Below, piece after piece: positions 1-7,751 of a stretch of DNA of 64,000 nucleotides (within the stretch, counting starts at the first letter, position 1; every line of letters begins with the position of its first letter). The notes below the pieces were generated by a model. The model ran no database searches. It had not been told where the DNA came from and saw only the letters and a list, made by a program, of their open reading frames with translations. This DNA is from Amycolatopsis sulphurea. Its GTDB lineage: Bacteria; Actinomycetota; Actinomycetes; Mycobacteriales; Pseudonocardiaceae. The stretch lies in assembly GCF_002564045.1 (NCBI RefSeq), contig NZ_PDJK01000002.1:4898001-4962000 (forward strand). The letters are read 5' to 3'. Made by a program: the position numbers and the translations under genes.

Positions 1-232
1 GCCCCGGCCGCTGCCACGACGGGGGTACCCCCGAAAGGGCCGCACGTAGACCGTTCGGGTCACTTTCCACGCCGACCAGCAGTGGCAATCCGCTGCCGGA
101 CAGCGAGACCAGCCGGTAGGCCACCTCGCGCGGGTCCATCCCGACTTTCGCGGCGAGTTCGTGCACGGCCGTCTTGCCCAGCTCGGCCAGCGCGGCGAGC
201 AGGCGGACATCGGCGGGATCGGACACGGCCAC
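1..232 (-). CDS. winged-helix DNA-binding protein, N-terminal part (cut by window edge)
   Basis: About 77 codons of a gene running off the left edge on the minus strand. The visible N-terminus (AVSDPADVRLLAALAELGKT, then HELAAKVGMDPREVAYRL) has the helix-turn-helix pattern of AsnC/MarR-type winged-helix proteins: a helix ending in GKT, then a helix with GMDPREV, then a strand with LPLLVGVE. The GTG at 232 has a GGAG just upstream; a second in-frame GTG at 226 is possible. It is divergent from the DUF885 gene. Nothing can be said about ligand or targets because the rest lies outside the window. Confidence 0.6.
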   Translation of the reverse strand, partial: MAVSDPADVRLLAALAELGKTAVHELAAKVGMDPREVAYRLVSLSGSGLPLLVGVESDPNGLRAALSGVPPSWQRPG

Positions 233-460
233 TCCGGCAACGCTACCGTCTCGCGGCCGCCGCGACGGGACGGACCAGCCGGGTGGCGGCGCCGTGTTCG
301 CTGGATGTGAACGGGCCTCTCGCTCCGGAAACGGGCGGTGCGCGCCCTTGCTGCGTTAGGGTCGGCAGGGCATCGCAGCGGGCTACCGCCCGGCTGACCG
401 CGATGCCGATCGGGCCACGCGCCGGTCGGACCACCGGAACCACGCAGGAGCCCCGCGCCC

Positions 461-3400
461 ATGACCGCCGCCGCGCTCGCCGACGAATTCGTCGACGGAA
501 TGTTCGACTTCGACCCCCTCTACGCCGCGGTCTCCGGTCTGCGCCCGGATGCGCCGGGGCTCGGCGATCCCAGCGCCGCGGCCGAAGCGGAGCAGCGCCG
601 CTGGCTGCTCGCGATGCGGGAGCGGGCCGAGGCGATCGACCCGGCCGGGCTCGGCGCGACCGACCGGGTCACCCGCGAGGTCCTGCTCAGCACGATCGCC
701 GAATGGCTGGACCGGATCGACAGCCGGACCATCGAGTTCTCGGTGAGCAGCCTCTTCACCTCGCCCGCCTCGGGCCTGCTCACCATGCTGCCGATGGTCA
801 CGGTGACCGCGGGCGCCTCCGCCGAGGCGCACCTGGGCAGGCTGGCGGCGATCCCGGAGTACCTGCGGGCCTGCGCGCAGCGCCACCTGGCGGGGATCGC
901 GGACGGGCTGCTGCCGGTCGAGCGCCTGGTACGCGGGGCCGTCGAGCACCTCGACCGCTATCTTGCCGAGCCGGAGAACGATCCGCTGCGGCGCCAGCCC
1001 GCGCCGGACGAGGAGTTCGCCACGCGGCGGGATGACCTGCTGCGCGACGTGGTCCGCCCGGGGTTCCGCGAATACCGCGACGTGCTGGCCGCCGAGGTCC
1101 TCCCGCACGGCAGGCCGGACGAGCGCGCGGGCGTGTCCTGGCTGCCCGGGGGTGCGGAGATCTACGCCCGGCTGGCCCGCCTGCACACCACCAGCGACCG
1201 CACCCCGCAGGAGCTGCACGAGACCGGCCTGGCCGTGATCGAGGGCCAGATCGAGCAGTACCGCACGCTGGGCGAGCGGGTGTTCGGCACGCGTGAGCTG
1301 CCGGAGATCTTCGAGCGGCTGCGTACCGACCCGAAGCTGCGCTGGGCGAGTGCCGAGGAGCTGCTGGAGACCGCGCGGGCCGCGATCACCCGGGCCGCCA
1401 CCGAGGCGCCGAACTGGTTCGGGAAGATCCCGCAGCACCCCTGGGTCGTCGAGCCGGTGCCCGAGGACGCGGCTCCCAGTGCGCCGCCCGCGTACTACCT
1501 GCGGCCGGCCACGGACGGGTCCCGGCCGGGCACCTACTTCGCCAACACCCATCAGGCGACCGAACGGTTCCGGCACACCGCGGAGGCCACCGCGTTCCAC
1601 GAGGCGATCCCGGGGCACCACTTCCAGCTGAGCGCCGCGCTGGACCTCACGGATCTGCCGTTGCTGCGCCGGATCAACGATTTCACCGCCTACGCCGAGG
1701 GCTGGGGTCTCTACACGGAGCGGCTGGCCGACGAGATGGGCCTGTATTCCGACGATGTCTCCCTGCTGGGCATGCTCACCCTGGAGTCGATGCGGGCGGG
1801 CCGGCTGGTGGTGGACACGGGGATGCATGCGCTGGGCTGGAGCCGGCAGCAGGCGGTGGACTACCTGATCGAGCACACCCCGATGGCGCCGGTGGAGATC
1901 GAGGCCGAGATCGACCGCTACCTCGGCTTTCCGGGGCAGGCCCTGGCCTATCTGGTGGGGCGGCTGGAGATCCAGCGGCTGCGGGCGCAGGCGGAGGCCC
2001 GGCTGGGCAGCCGGTTCGACATCCGCGGGTTCCACGACACCGTGCTCGCCGGTGGTTCGCTGCCGCTCTCGGTGCTGGACACGGTCGTCTCGGACTGGGT
2101 CGCCGGGCACGGCGACACCGTCAACTGGCTGGCCGATGAGCTGGTGGAGCTGGACTTCGAAGGCAACCCGCTGGACCGCACGATCTGGGGGCTGCCCGGT
2201 GACCACGGCACCCTGCCGGATCCGAGCCTCGCCGCGGCCGAACGGCACCGTGCGGCCTACGCCGAGCTGGTGCGCCGCGCCGAGGCGATCGACCCGGCCG
2301 GGCTGGACCGCACCGAGGCCGTGACCAGGCAGGTCGTCCTCGCTCGTGCCCGTGGCGCGCTCGACACCCTCGATTCGCAGCTGGCCGGGTTCGCGGTGAG
2401 CGACGGGCTCAGCTCGCCCGCGCTGCGCCTGCTGATCGAACTGCCTCAGCTGGTGCCGGACGACGCGGAAAAGGCCCGTGGCTACCTGAGCCGGCTGGGC
2501 GCGCTCGGCGGCTATCTCGACGCGGTGATCGAGCGGCAGCGCGCTGCCGCGGCCGAGGGTCTCGTGCCGCCGGAGTTCCTGGTGCGCATCGGGATCGACT
2601 ACGTCGAGCGATACCTGGCCGCGGAGCGGGACGATCCCTTGCGGATCACGGCGAAGGCCGAGGTGGCGGGTTTCGACGAGGAACGCGATCGGCTGCTGGG
2701 CGAGGTCGTGCGGCCCGCCTACCGGCGTTATCGCGATTTCCTCGCCGGTGAGCTGCTGCCGATCGCGAAACCGGACACGCAGCCCGGGATCGGTCACCTG
2801 CCCGGCGGGGCGGAGAAGTACCAGGGCCTGATCCGGGCCCAGACCACCACCGATCGCGCCGCCCGGGAACTGCACGAGACCGGCCTGGCGATGATCGAGG
2901 CGCAGGCCGAGGAGTACCGCACGCTGGGAGAGCGGGTGTTCGGCACGCGTGAGCTGCCGCAGATCTTCGAGCGGCTGCGCACCGACCCGGCGCTGCGCTG
3001 GCAGGACGGCGAGGAGCTGCTGGCCGCCGCCCGCGCCGCCGTGGCCCGGGCGGAAGCCGCTGCGCCGCAATGGTTCCTGCGGATTCCCGCGAGCGAGTGC
3101 GAGGTCGCGCCGGTACCGGAGGCGGACGAGGTGAGCGGCACCATCGCCTACTACCTGCCGCCTGCCTTGGACGGCTCTCGCCCCGGCACCTACTACGCCA
3201 ACACCTACGAGGCGAATGCCCGGCCGCGGCACACGAGCGAGGCGATCGCGTTCCACGAAGCCGTTCCCGGGCACCACTTCCAGCTCACGCTGGCGCAGGA
3301 GCTCAGCGATCTGCCGATGCTGCGCCGGATCGTGCTGTTCAACGCCTACACCGAGGGCTGGGGCCTCTACACCGAGCGGCTGGCCGACGAGATGGGCCTG

Positions 3401-3790
3401 TACTCCGACGACGTCGCGCGCCTGGGCATGCTCACCCTGGAGTCGATGCGGGCCGGGCGGCTGGTGGTGGACACGGGGATGCATGCGCTGGGCTGGACCC
3501 GCCAGCAGGCGGTGGACTACCTGATCGAGCACACCCCGATGGCGCGGGTGGAGATCGAAGGGGAAATCGACCGCTACGCCGCGAACCCCGGTCAGGCGCT
3601 CGGATACATGGTGGGACGTCTGGAGATCGAACGAGTCCGAGCGGAGGCGGAACGCGCCCTGGGCGACCGTTTCGACCTGCGCGGCTTCCACGACGTCCTG
3701 CTCGGCCACGGCGCGGTGCCACTGTCTGCTTTGGACACTCTGGTGGGCGAATGGGTTGCGGCACAACGAGAGGCGGCTGGGATGAGCTGA
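461..3790 (+). CDS. double DUF885-family metallopeptidase (two fused copies)
   Basis: A 1109-residue protein made of two complete DUF885 units, where the family is normally a single unit of about 550 residues. The putative zinc motif HEAIPGHHFQ starts at residue 380 and recurs as HEAVPGHHFQ at residue 932, an offset of 552. Other segments recur at the same offset (YAEGWGLYTERLADEMGLYS and YTEGWGLYTERLADEMGLYS; DTGMHALGW). Both halves keep the motif, so both may be active. DUF885 proteins are predicted HExxH-like metallopeptidases of unproven substrate; no signal peptide is visible, suggesting the cytoplasm. The ATG at 461 is preceded by CAGGAG. No stop or new start separates the halves, so the fusion is real at sequence level. 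Confidence 0.9.
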   Translation: MTAAALADEFVDGMFDFDPLYAAVSGLRPDAPGLGDPSAAAEAEQRRWLLAMRERAEAIDPAGLGATDRVTREVLLSTIAEWLDRIDSRTIEFSVSSLFTSPASGLLTMLPMVTVTAGASAEAHLGRLAAIPEYLRACAQRHLAGIADGLLPVERLVRGAVEHLDRYLAEPENDPLRRQPAPDEEFATRRDDLLRDVVRPGFREYRDVLAAEVLPHGRPDERAGVSWLPGGAEIYARLARLHTTSDRTPQELHETGLAVIEGQIEQYRTLGERVFGTRELPEIFERLRTDPKLRWASAEELLETARAAITRAATEAPNWFGKIPQHPWVVEPVPEDAAPSAPPAYYLRPATDGSRPGTYFANTHQATERFRHTAEATAFHEAIPGHHFQLSAALDLTDLPLLRRINDFTAYAEGWGLYTERLADEMGLYSDDVSLLGMLTLESMRAGRLVVDTGMHALGWSRQQAVDYLIEHTPMAPVEIEAEIDRYLGFPGQALAYLVGRLEIQRLRAQAEARLGSRFDIRGFHDTVLAGGSLPLSVLDTVVSDWVAGHGDTVNWLADELVELDFEGNPLDRTIWGLPGDHGTLPDPSLAAAERHRAAYAELVRRAEAIDPAGLDRTEAVTRQVVLARARGALDTLDSQLAGFAVSDGLSSPALRLLIELPQLVPDDAEKARGYLSRLGALGGYLDAVIERQRAAAAEGLVPPEFLVRIGIDYVERYLAAERDDPLRITAKAEVAGFDEERDRLLGEVVRPAYRRYRDFLAGELLPIAKPDTQPGIGHLPGGAEKYQGLIRAQTTTDRAARELHETGLAMIEAQAEEYRTLGERVFGTRELPQIFERLRTDPALRWQDGEELLAAARAAVARAEAAAPQWFLRIPASECEVAPVPEADEVSGTIAYYLPPALDGSRPGTYYANTYEANARPRHTSEAIAFHEAVPGHHFQLTLAQELSDLPMLRRIVLFNAYTEGWGLYTERLADEMGLYSDDVARLGMLTLESMRAGRLVVDTGMHALGWTRQQAVDYLIEHTPMARVEIEGEIDRYAANPGQALGYMVGRLEIERVRAEAERALGDRFDLRGFHDVLLGHGAVPLSALDTLVGEWVAAQREAAGMS

Positions 3791-3869
3791 CTTCACGCCG
3801 GTCGAAGCTTCGGCATCGAAGGTCCGGGCTGCGGCGGGAGATCGTCCTGCCTCGAGTCCGAGACGGTCC

Positions 3870-3917
3870 GTGAAGGGCCCCTTCACGGACTCTGAGTCTG
3901 TGAAGGTGCCCCTTCAC
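3870..3917. repeat. double-palindrome repeat, copy 1
   Basis: Two arms related to GTGAAGGGCCCCTTCAC around the spacer GGACTCTGAGTCT. The right arm has one extra T (GTGAAGGTGCCCC), making this copy 48 bp. It lies 80 bp downstream of the DUF885 stop, where it could fold as a strong hairpin on either strand and act as a terminator or transcript-end element (inference). Confidence 0.85.
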
Positions 3918-4194
3918 AGACTCAGATCCCACCCGCTCCAGGGAGGAAAGCGAGGTCGGCGGTCGGGTCAGGCGCTGAACCGAGCCCAGCACCTGGCGGC
4001 CGACCGGGTGCTGCGTAACCGCATCGGGTGTCTCCGGCACGGTGAAGGACGGCGGGTGCGTCGCCGGGCCGCGCACGAACCGTTCCCGTCCGGCGCAGGC
4101 CGTCCCGGTTCCGTGAGGCCCGCGGAAGGCGGCCGTCTACGGTGGGGGATGACCGCCCGTATGTGACCCGCGCCGCAGCGGAGCGGACGGGGCC

Positions 4195-4217
4195 GACGCA
4201 TAATGAGCAAGCGCTCA
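4195..4217 (+). promoter_or_regulatory. candidate -10 with overlapping TetR-like operator upstream of LLM gene
   Basis: A CATAAT hexamer (4199-4204) overlaps the 14-bp inverted repeat TGAGCAAGCGCTCA (4204-4217; arms TGAGC/GCTCA). This layout, 44 bp before the LLM oxidoreductase start, is typical of TetR-family repression of oxidoreductase genes. The regulator is not adjacent, so the assignment rests on symmetry alone. Confidence 0.4.
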
Positions 4218-4260
4218 GTCGGCGAGGACTGCCCGCGGACCGGCACGGAATGAGGGATCG

Positions 4261-5301
4261 ATGAGGATCGGCACCGGCATCAGCTACTCGGGCGGCTTCG
4301 CCGAGAGCGTCGAAGACGTGGTCGAACTGGAGAAGGCCGGGCTGGACATCGTGTTCGTCCCGGAGGCCTACAGTTTCGACGCGGTGAGCCAGCTCGGCTA
4401 CCTGGCCGCGAAGACCGAGCGGATCGGGCTCGCCTCGGGCATCTTCCAGATCTACACCCGCACGCCGAGCCTCACCGCGATGACCGCGGCCGGGCTCGAC
4501 TTCGTCTCCGGCGGCCGGTTCACGCTCGGTCTCGGCGCGTCCGGACCGCAGGTGATCGAGGGTTTCCACGGGGTGAAGTACGATGCTCCGCTGGCCAGGA
4601 CCCGGGAGATCGTGGACATCTGCCGTCAGGTGTGGCGCCGCGAGCGGGTGCAGCACCAGGGGCGGCACTACACCATCCCGCTGCCCGCCGACCAGGGCAC
4701 CGGGCTGGGCAAACCGCTCAAGCTGATCAACCACCCGGTGCGCGAGCGGATCCCGATCCTGCTGGCCTCGCTGGGGCCGAAGAACGTCGCGCTCACCGCG
4801 GAGCTGGCCGAGGGCTGGGAGCCGATCTTCTTCCACCCGGAGCGGGCCGCGGACGTGTGGGGTGCCGCGCTGGCCGAGGGCAAGGCCAAACGCGACCCGG
4901 CGCTGGGCGAGCTGGACGTGTTCGCCGGGCCGGCGCTGGCCATCGGCGAGGACGTCGATCACCTGCTGGACCAGCTGCGGCCGACGGTTGCCCTTTATGT
5001 CGGCGGAATGGGCGCCCGGGGCAAGAATTTCTACAACACCCTCGCCGTCCGCTACGGTTACGAGGCTGAGGCGAAGCAGATCCAGGACCTCTACCTCGAC
5101 GGCAAGAAGGACGCAGCCGCCGCGGCCGTCCCGGAGGAGCTGCTCCGCGCGATCTCGCTGGTCGGCCCGGCGAGCTATGTGCGGGAACGAGCGGCGGCGT
5201 TCGCCGAGGCAGGCGTGACCACATTGGTGGTCAGCCCGCTGCAGCCCGGCCGTGCAGCCAGGGTGGCGGCGGTCTCGCAGCTGCGGGAGCTGATCGGGTA
5301 G
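4261..5301 (+). CDS. LLM-class F420-dependent oxidoreductase
   Basis: A 346-residue luciferase-like (LLM) monooxygenase/reductase. The N-terminus MRIGTGISYSGGFAES, the segment LEKAGLDIVFVPEAYSFDAV and the strand motif SGGRFTLGLGASGPQVIEGF are characteristic of the F420-using branch (TIM barrel, hydride transfer from F420H2 to an unidentified substrate). The start is fixed by GAGGGA seven bases before the ATG at 4261. The gene stands alone between the repeat and the Ppx gene; an operator-like palindrome upstream suggests regulation by a TetR-type repressor encoded elsewhere. The substrate cannot be read from the sequence. Confidence 0.85.
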   Translation: MRIGTGISYSGGFAESVEDVVELEKAGLDIVFVPEAYSFDAVSQLGYLAAKTERIGLASGIFQIYTRTPSLTAMTAAGLDFVSGGRFTLGLGASGPQVIEGFHGVKYDAPLARTREIVDICRQVWRRERVQHQGRHYTIPLPADQGTGLGKPLKLINHPVRERIPILLASLGPKNVALTAELAEGWEPIFFHPERAADVWGAALAEGKAKRDPALGELDVFAGPALAIGEDVDHLLDQLRPTVALYVGGMGARGKNFYNTLAVRYGYEAEAKQIQDLYLDGKKDAAAAAVPEELLRAISLVGPASYVRERAAAFAEAGVTTLVVSPLQPGRAARVAAVSQLRELIG

Positions 5302-5431
5302 CCCCCCCGGCCCCCACCGATCGGTGCCGTCGTCGAAAGCCGTCCACTCGCCGCATCGGGAGTACCGGTGGGTGTAGGAACGGTTCGCTGGGGAATCCGG
5401 GGGTGATGGCGAGAGTGAGGTAGGCAGGATC

Positions 5432-6376
5432 GTGGGACCGGTTGTTGGCGTCTTGGATGTCGGTTCGTTCAGCGCACGGCTCGTCGTGCTGGAACCCGGC
5501 GGATCGCCCCTGGACCCGGTGCTGACCCACCAGACGCGGCTGCGTCTCGACCGCTCGCTCGACGAGGAGGGCAGGCTGTCCTCCTGCGGGATCGCGGCCA
5601 TCTCCGCGGCGGTCGCGGGCGGCATGGCGGTGGCGAAGGACCACGGTGTGCCCGAGGTGTTCCCCCTGGCTACGTCGTCCGTCCGGGACGCGGCCAACGC
5701 GCGCGAGGTGGTCGGCCGGGTCGCCTGCGACACCGGCGTGGAGCTGCGCTTCCTGTCCGGCCGACGCGAGGCGGAGCTGACCTACGTGGCGGCACGCCGA
5801 TGGTTTGGCGCGGCGGCCGGCCCGCTGCTCGCGTTGGACATCGGCGGCGGCACGGTCGAGCTGTCCGCCGGTGCCGGTGGACAGGCCACCTTCGCCCGCT
5901 CGCTGCCGCTGGGCGCCCGCTCGGTGACCCGCGACTGGCTCCCGGCGGAGCCGCCCGTGCGGGGAAAACAGGTCCGCGCGCTGCGGGAACACGTGCTGGC
6001 CCAGGTCACCGAGGCACTCGGCGACGCCAAGGCGGAGCTGGCCGAGCACCGCGTGGTCGGCTGCTCTAAAGTCTTGCGGCAACTGGCCCGCCTTGCCGGC
6101 GACCGCGCCGGCAAGGACCGCGAACTGCTGCTGGATGACCTGCGCGCATGGATCCCCCGGCTGGCCGCGATGCCGTCGGCGCTCCGGGCGCAGCTGCCCG
6201 GCATCTCACGCCAGCGGGCACAGCAGGCCCTCGGCGGAGCGGTGGTGGCGGAGGCTCTGCTGACTGTTTCTGGTGGCGCGGTGGCGATTTGCCCGTGGTC
6301 CACTCGCGATGGTCTGCTGCTGACGCTGCTGGATCGGTTGCCTGGCAGTGGGAAGCACGCCCGTCCGGCGGCGTGA
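5432..6376 (+). CDS. Ppx/GppA-family phosphatase (exopolyphosphatase-like)
   Basis: A 314-residue member of the actin-like ASKHA phosphatases. It starts with the phosphate-1 loop (VLDVGSFSARLVV), has the TSSVRDA segment near residue 76 and the phosphate-2 loop LALDIGGGTVELS near 134. Ppx/GppA enzymes hydrolyse polyphosphate or pppGpp; at this length the C-terminal HD-like domain of long Ppx is absent, as in other actinobacterial short Ppx proteins. The GTG at 5432 follows a purine-rich GAGGTAGG. The last 47 codons (from 6235) are the first copy of a 155-bp tandem repeat, so the gene end has been copied downstream three more times. Confidence 0.85.
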   Translation: MGPVVGVLDVGSFSARLVVLEPGGSPLDPVLTHQTRLRLDRSLDEEGRLSSCGIAAISAAVAGGMAVAKDHGVPEVFPLATSSVRDAANAREVVGRVACDTGVELRFLSGRREAELTYVAARRWFGAAAGPLLALDIGGGTVELSAGAGGQATFARSLPLGARSVTRDWLPAEPPVRGKQVRALREHVLAQVTEALGDAKAELAEHRVVGCSKVLRQLARLAGDRAGKDRELLLDDLRAWIPRLAAMPSALRAQLPGISRQRAQQALGGAVVAEALLTVSGGAVAICPWSTRDGLLLTLLDRLPGSGKHARPAA

Positions 6377-6850
6377 CCTGCCTTGCTGCGGAGCGGTGGT
6401 GGCGGAGGCTCTGCTGACTGTTTCTGGTGGCGCGGTGGCGATTTGCCCGTGGTCCCCCTGCAAATGGGCTGCTGCCCATGCTGCTGGATCGCCTGCCCGG
6501 CGCTGGGAAGCGCGCTCGCTCGGCGGCGTGATTCGCCCTGGTGGGGAGTGGTGGCGGCGAAGGTTTTACTGACTGTTTCGGGGTGGGACCGTGGCGATCT
6601 GCCCGTGGTCGACCCGCGATGGTTAGTTGCTCACGTTGCTGGATCGCCTGCCCGGCCCTGGGAAACGCGGCGCTCGGCGGCGTGATCTGCCCTGGTGGGG
6701 GAGCGATGAGCGGAGGCTCTTCGGACTGTTTCCGGTGGCACGATGACGATTCCGTGGTCCACCCGCAATGGGCTGCTGCCCACGCTGCTGGATCGCCTGC
6801 CCGGCGCTGGGAAGCGCGCTCGCTCGGCGGCGTGATTCGCCCTGGTGCGG
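6235..6850 (+). repeat. four tandem ~155-bp copies of the 3' end of the Ppx gene
   Basis: Copies begin at about 6235, 6390, 6545 and 6700 (period 155). Copy 1 is the coding 3' end of the phosphatase; copies 2-4 are noncoding derivatives. Shared landmarks are GGAGCGGTGGTGGCGGAGG, CTGACTGTTTC, GCCCGTGGTC, GCTGGATCGCCTGCC and CGGCGGCGTGA. Copy 2 still encodes the GAVVAEALLTVSGGAVAICP peptide before it shifts frame. Divergence differs between copies, which points to stepwise duplication rather than one recent event. Confidence 0.85.
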
Positions 6851-6877
6851 AGCGGGAAAACGGGGTATGCCGGAACC

Positions 6878-7180
6878 ATGACCCCGCGCAGCGATCTGTT
6901 CCCCCGCGACCACCACGACGACGAGGACGACCCTCCGGCCGAGCCACGCCACCCGCGGCCGGGTAGCAGCGCACTCCCGGACGCGTCTGGGTCGGGTAAG
7001 GGTTCCGCGCCCCGGGACCCCGACGCGGCTCCGGACGCCTTCGCCGAGCCGGGCACCCCCGGCTTGCCGGAAGCCGACGACCTCACCGGCGAGGTGGCCA
7101 CCGTTCCTGGACCGGACCTGACCCCGTCCCGCACCGAGGAGGTCGAACCGCCGCCGGGGACCCCGCGAAAGTCCCGGTGA
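6878..7180 (+). CDS. small acidic, proline-rich hypothetical protein
   Basis: A 100-residue reading frame starting MTPRSDLFPRDHHDDEDD, rich in Asp, Glu, Pro and Gly with almost no hydrophobic residues, so likely disordered. It begins right after the last Ppx-derived repeat and ends in PRKSR. No domain is recognised. Its biased, consistent composition favours a real gene, but no strong ribosome binding site is visible and it could be a chance frame in GC-rich DNA. Confidence 0.4.
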   Translation: MTPRSDLFPRDHHDDEDDPPAEPRHPRPGSSALPDASGSGKGSAPRDPDAAPDAFAEPGTPGLPEADDLTGEVATVPGPDLTPSRTEEVEPPPGTPRKSR

Positions 7181-7751
7181 CCCAGCGAAACGAAACCGGT
7201 GCGAACGGCCCGGTGACACCGGCTTGGGGACCGCGCCACCGCCGGGCGGCCGTACGTGCGCCAGGTCCCCCGAACACACAGGCCGTCCCGAGTAATCGGC
7301 TTCATCCACCTGAGCCGCCATCCTTCACACAGGGGCTGCCCGCACCCGGGCGGCTGCTCGCGCCAGGCAGCTGCGTGCAGGCGGTGGGCCACCCGCGCTG
7401 GGTGGCTGCATGGGCCGGGTGGCTGCCCGCAGCAGGTGGCTGCGTGCATCGAGCGGCTGCTCGCGTCGGATGGCTGCCCCGCCGGACGGTGGTGTGCGCT
7501 GGGTGGGCTGCTCGCGTCGGGGCGGTGACCTTCCGCCCGGCGATCCCCACGACTTCGTGTAGACACTCTCATCGAGACGGTCACGCACCGAGCGGCAACT
7601 TCCCCGAGCAGCTACCGACTGAGCAGCTACCGACCATCCCCGTCGTAGGCGGCCATCAGCCACCGCACGCCTGAGGCTCGAACCCGTCGCCCGGGCGGCC
7701 ACCTCCCACCGGGGGAGGCAGCCGCCTCGAGCCGTCCTGAATCGTCCGTCG
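7181..7751. other. noncoding, degenerate GGCTGC-rich repeats
   Basis: 571 bases between the small protein and the converging GH65 gene. From about 7340 to 7520 the DNA is a run of imperfect short units built on GGCTGC and GGTGGCTGC, and at 7608-7637 the 14-mer GAGCAGCTACCGAC occurs twice in tandem. Long open frames here come only from the repeat composition. Confidence 0.5.

Larger units (their letters stand above)
3791..4260. other. intergenic region with a 48-bp repeat and a promoter/operator
   Basis: 470 bases without a convincing gene. It holds one copy of the double-palindrome repeat (3870-3917) directly after the DUF885 stop, and a promoter/operator-like site just before the next gene (4195-4217). 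The stretch between them has no coding-type third-position pattern that fits a known protein. Confidence 0.5.

Noticed and set aside
383..3886. A 1167-codon minus-strand open frame opposite the DUF885 gene
   Set aside because: It is the antisense shadow of a clear double-domain protein; composition is Arg/Gln/His-rich with no domain.
6383..6966. Overlapping plus-strand frames after the Ppx gene
   Set aside because: They arise from decayed copies of the 155-bp repeat and end in unrelated frames.
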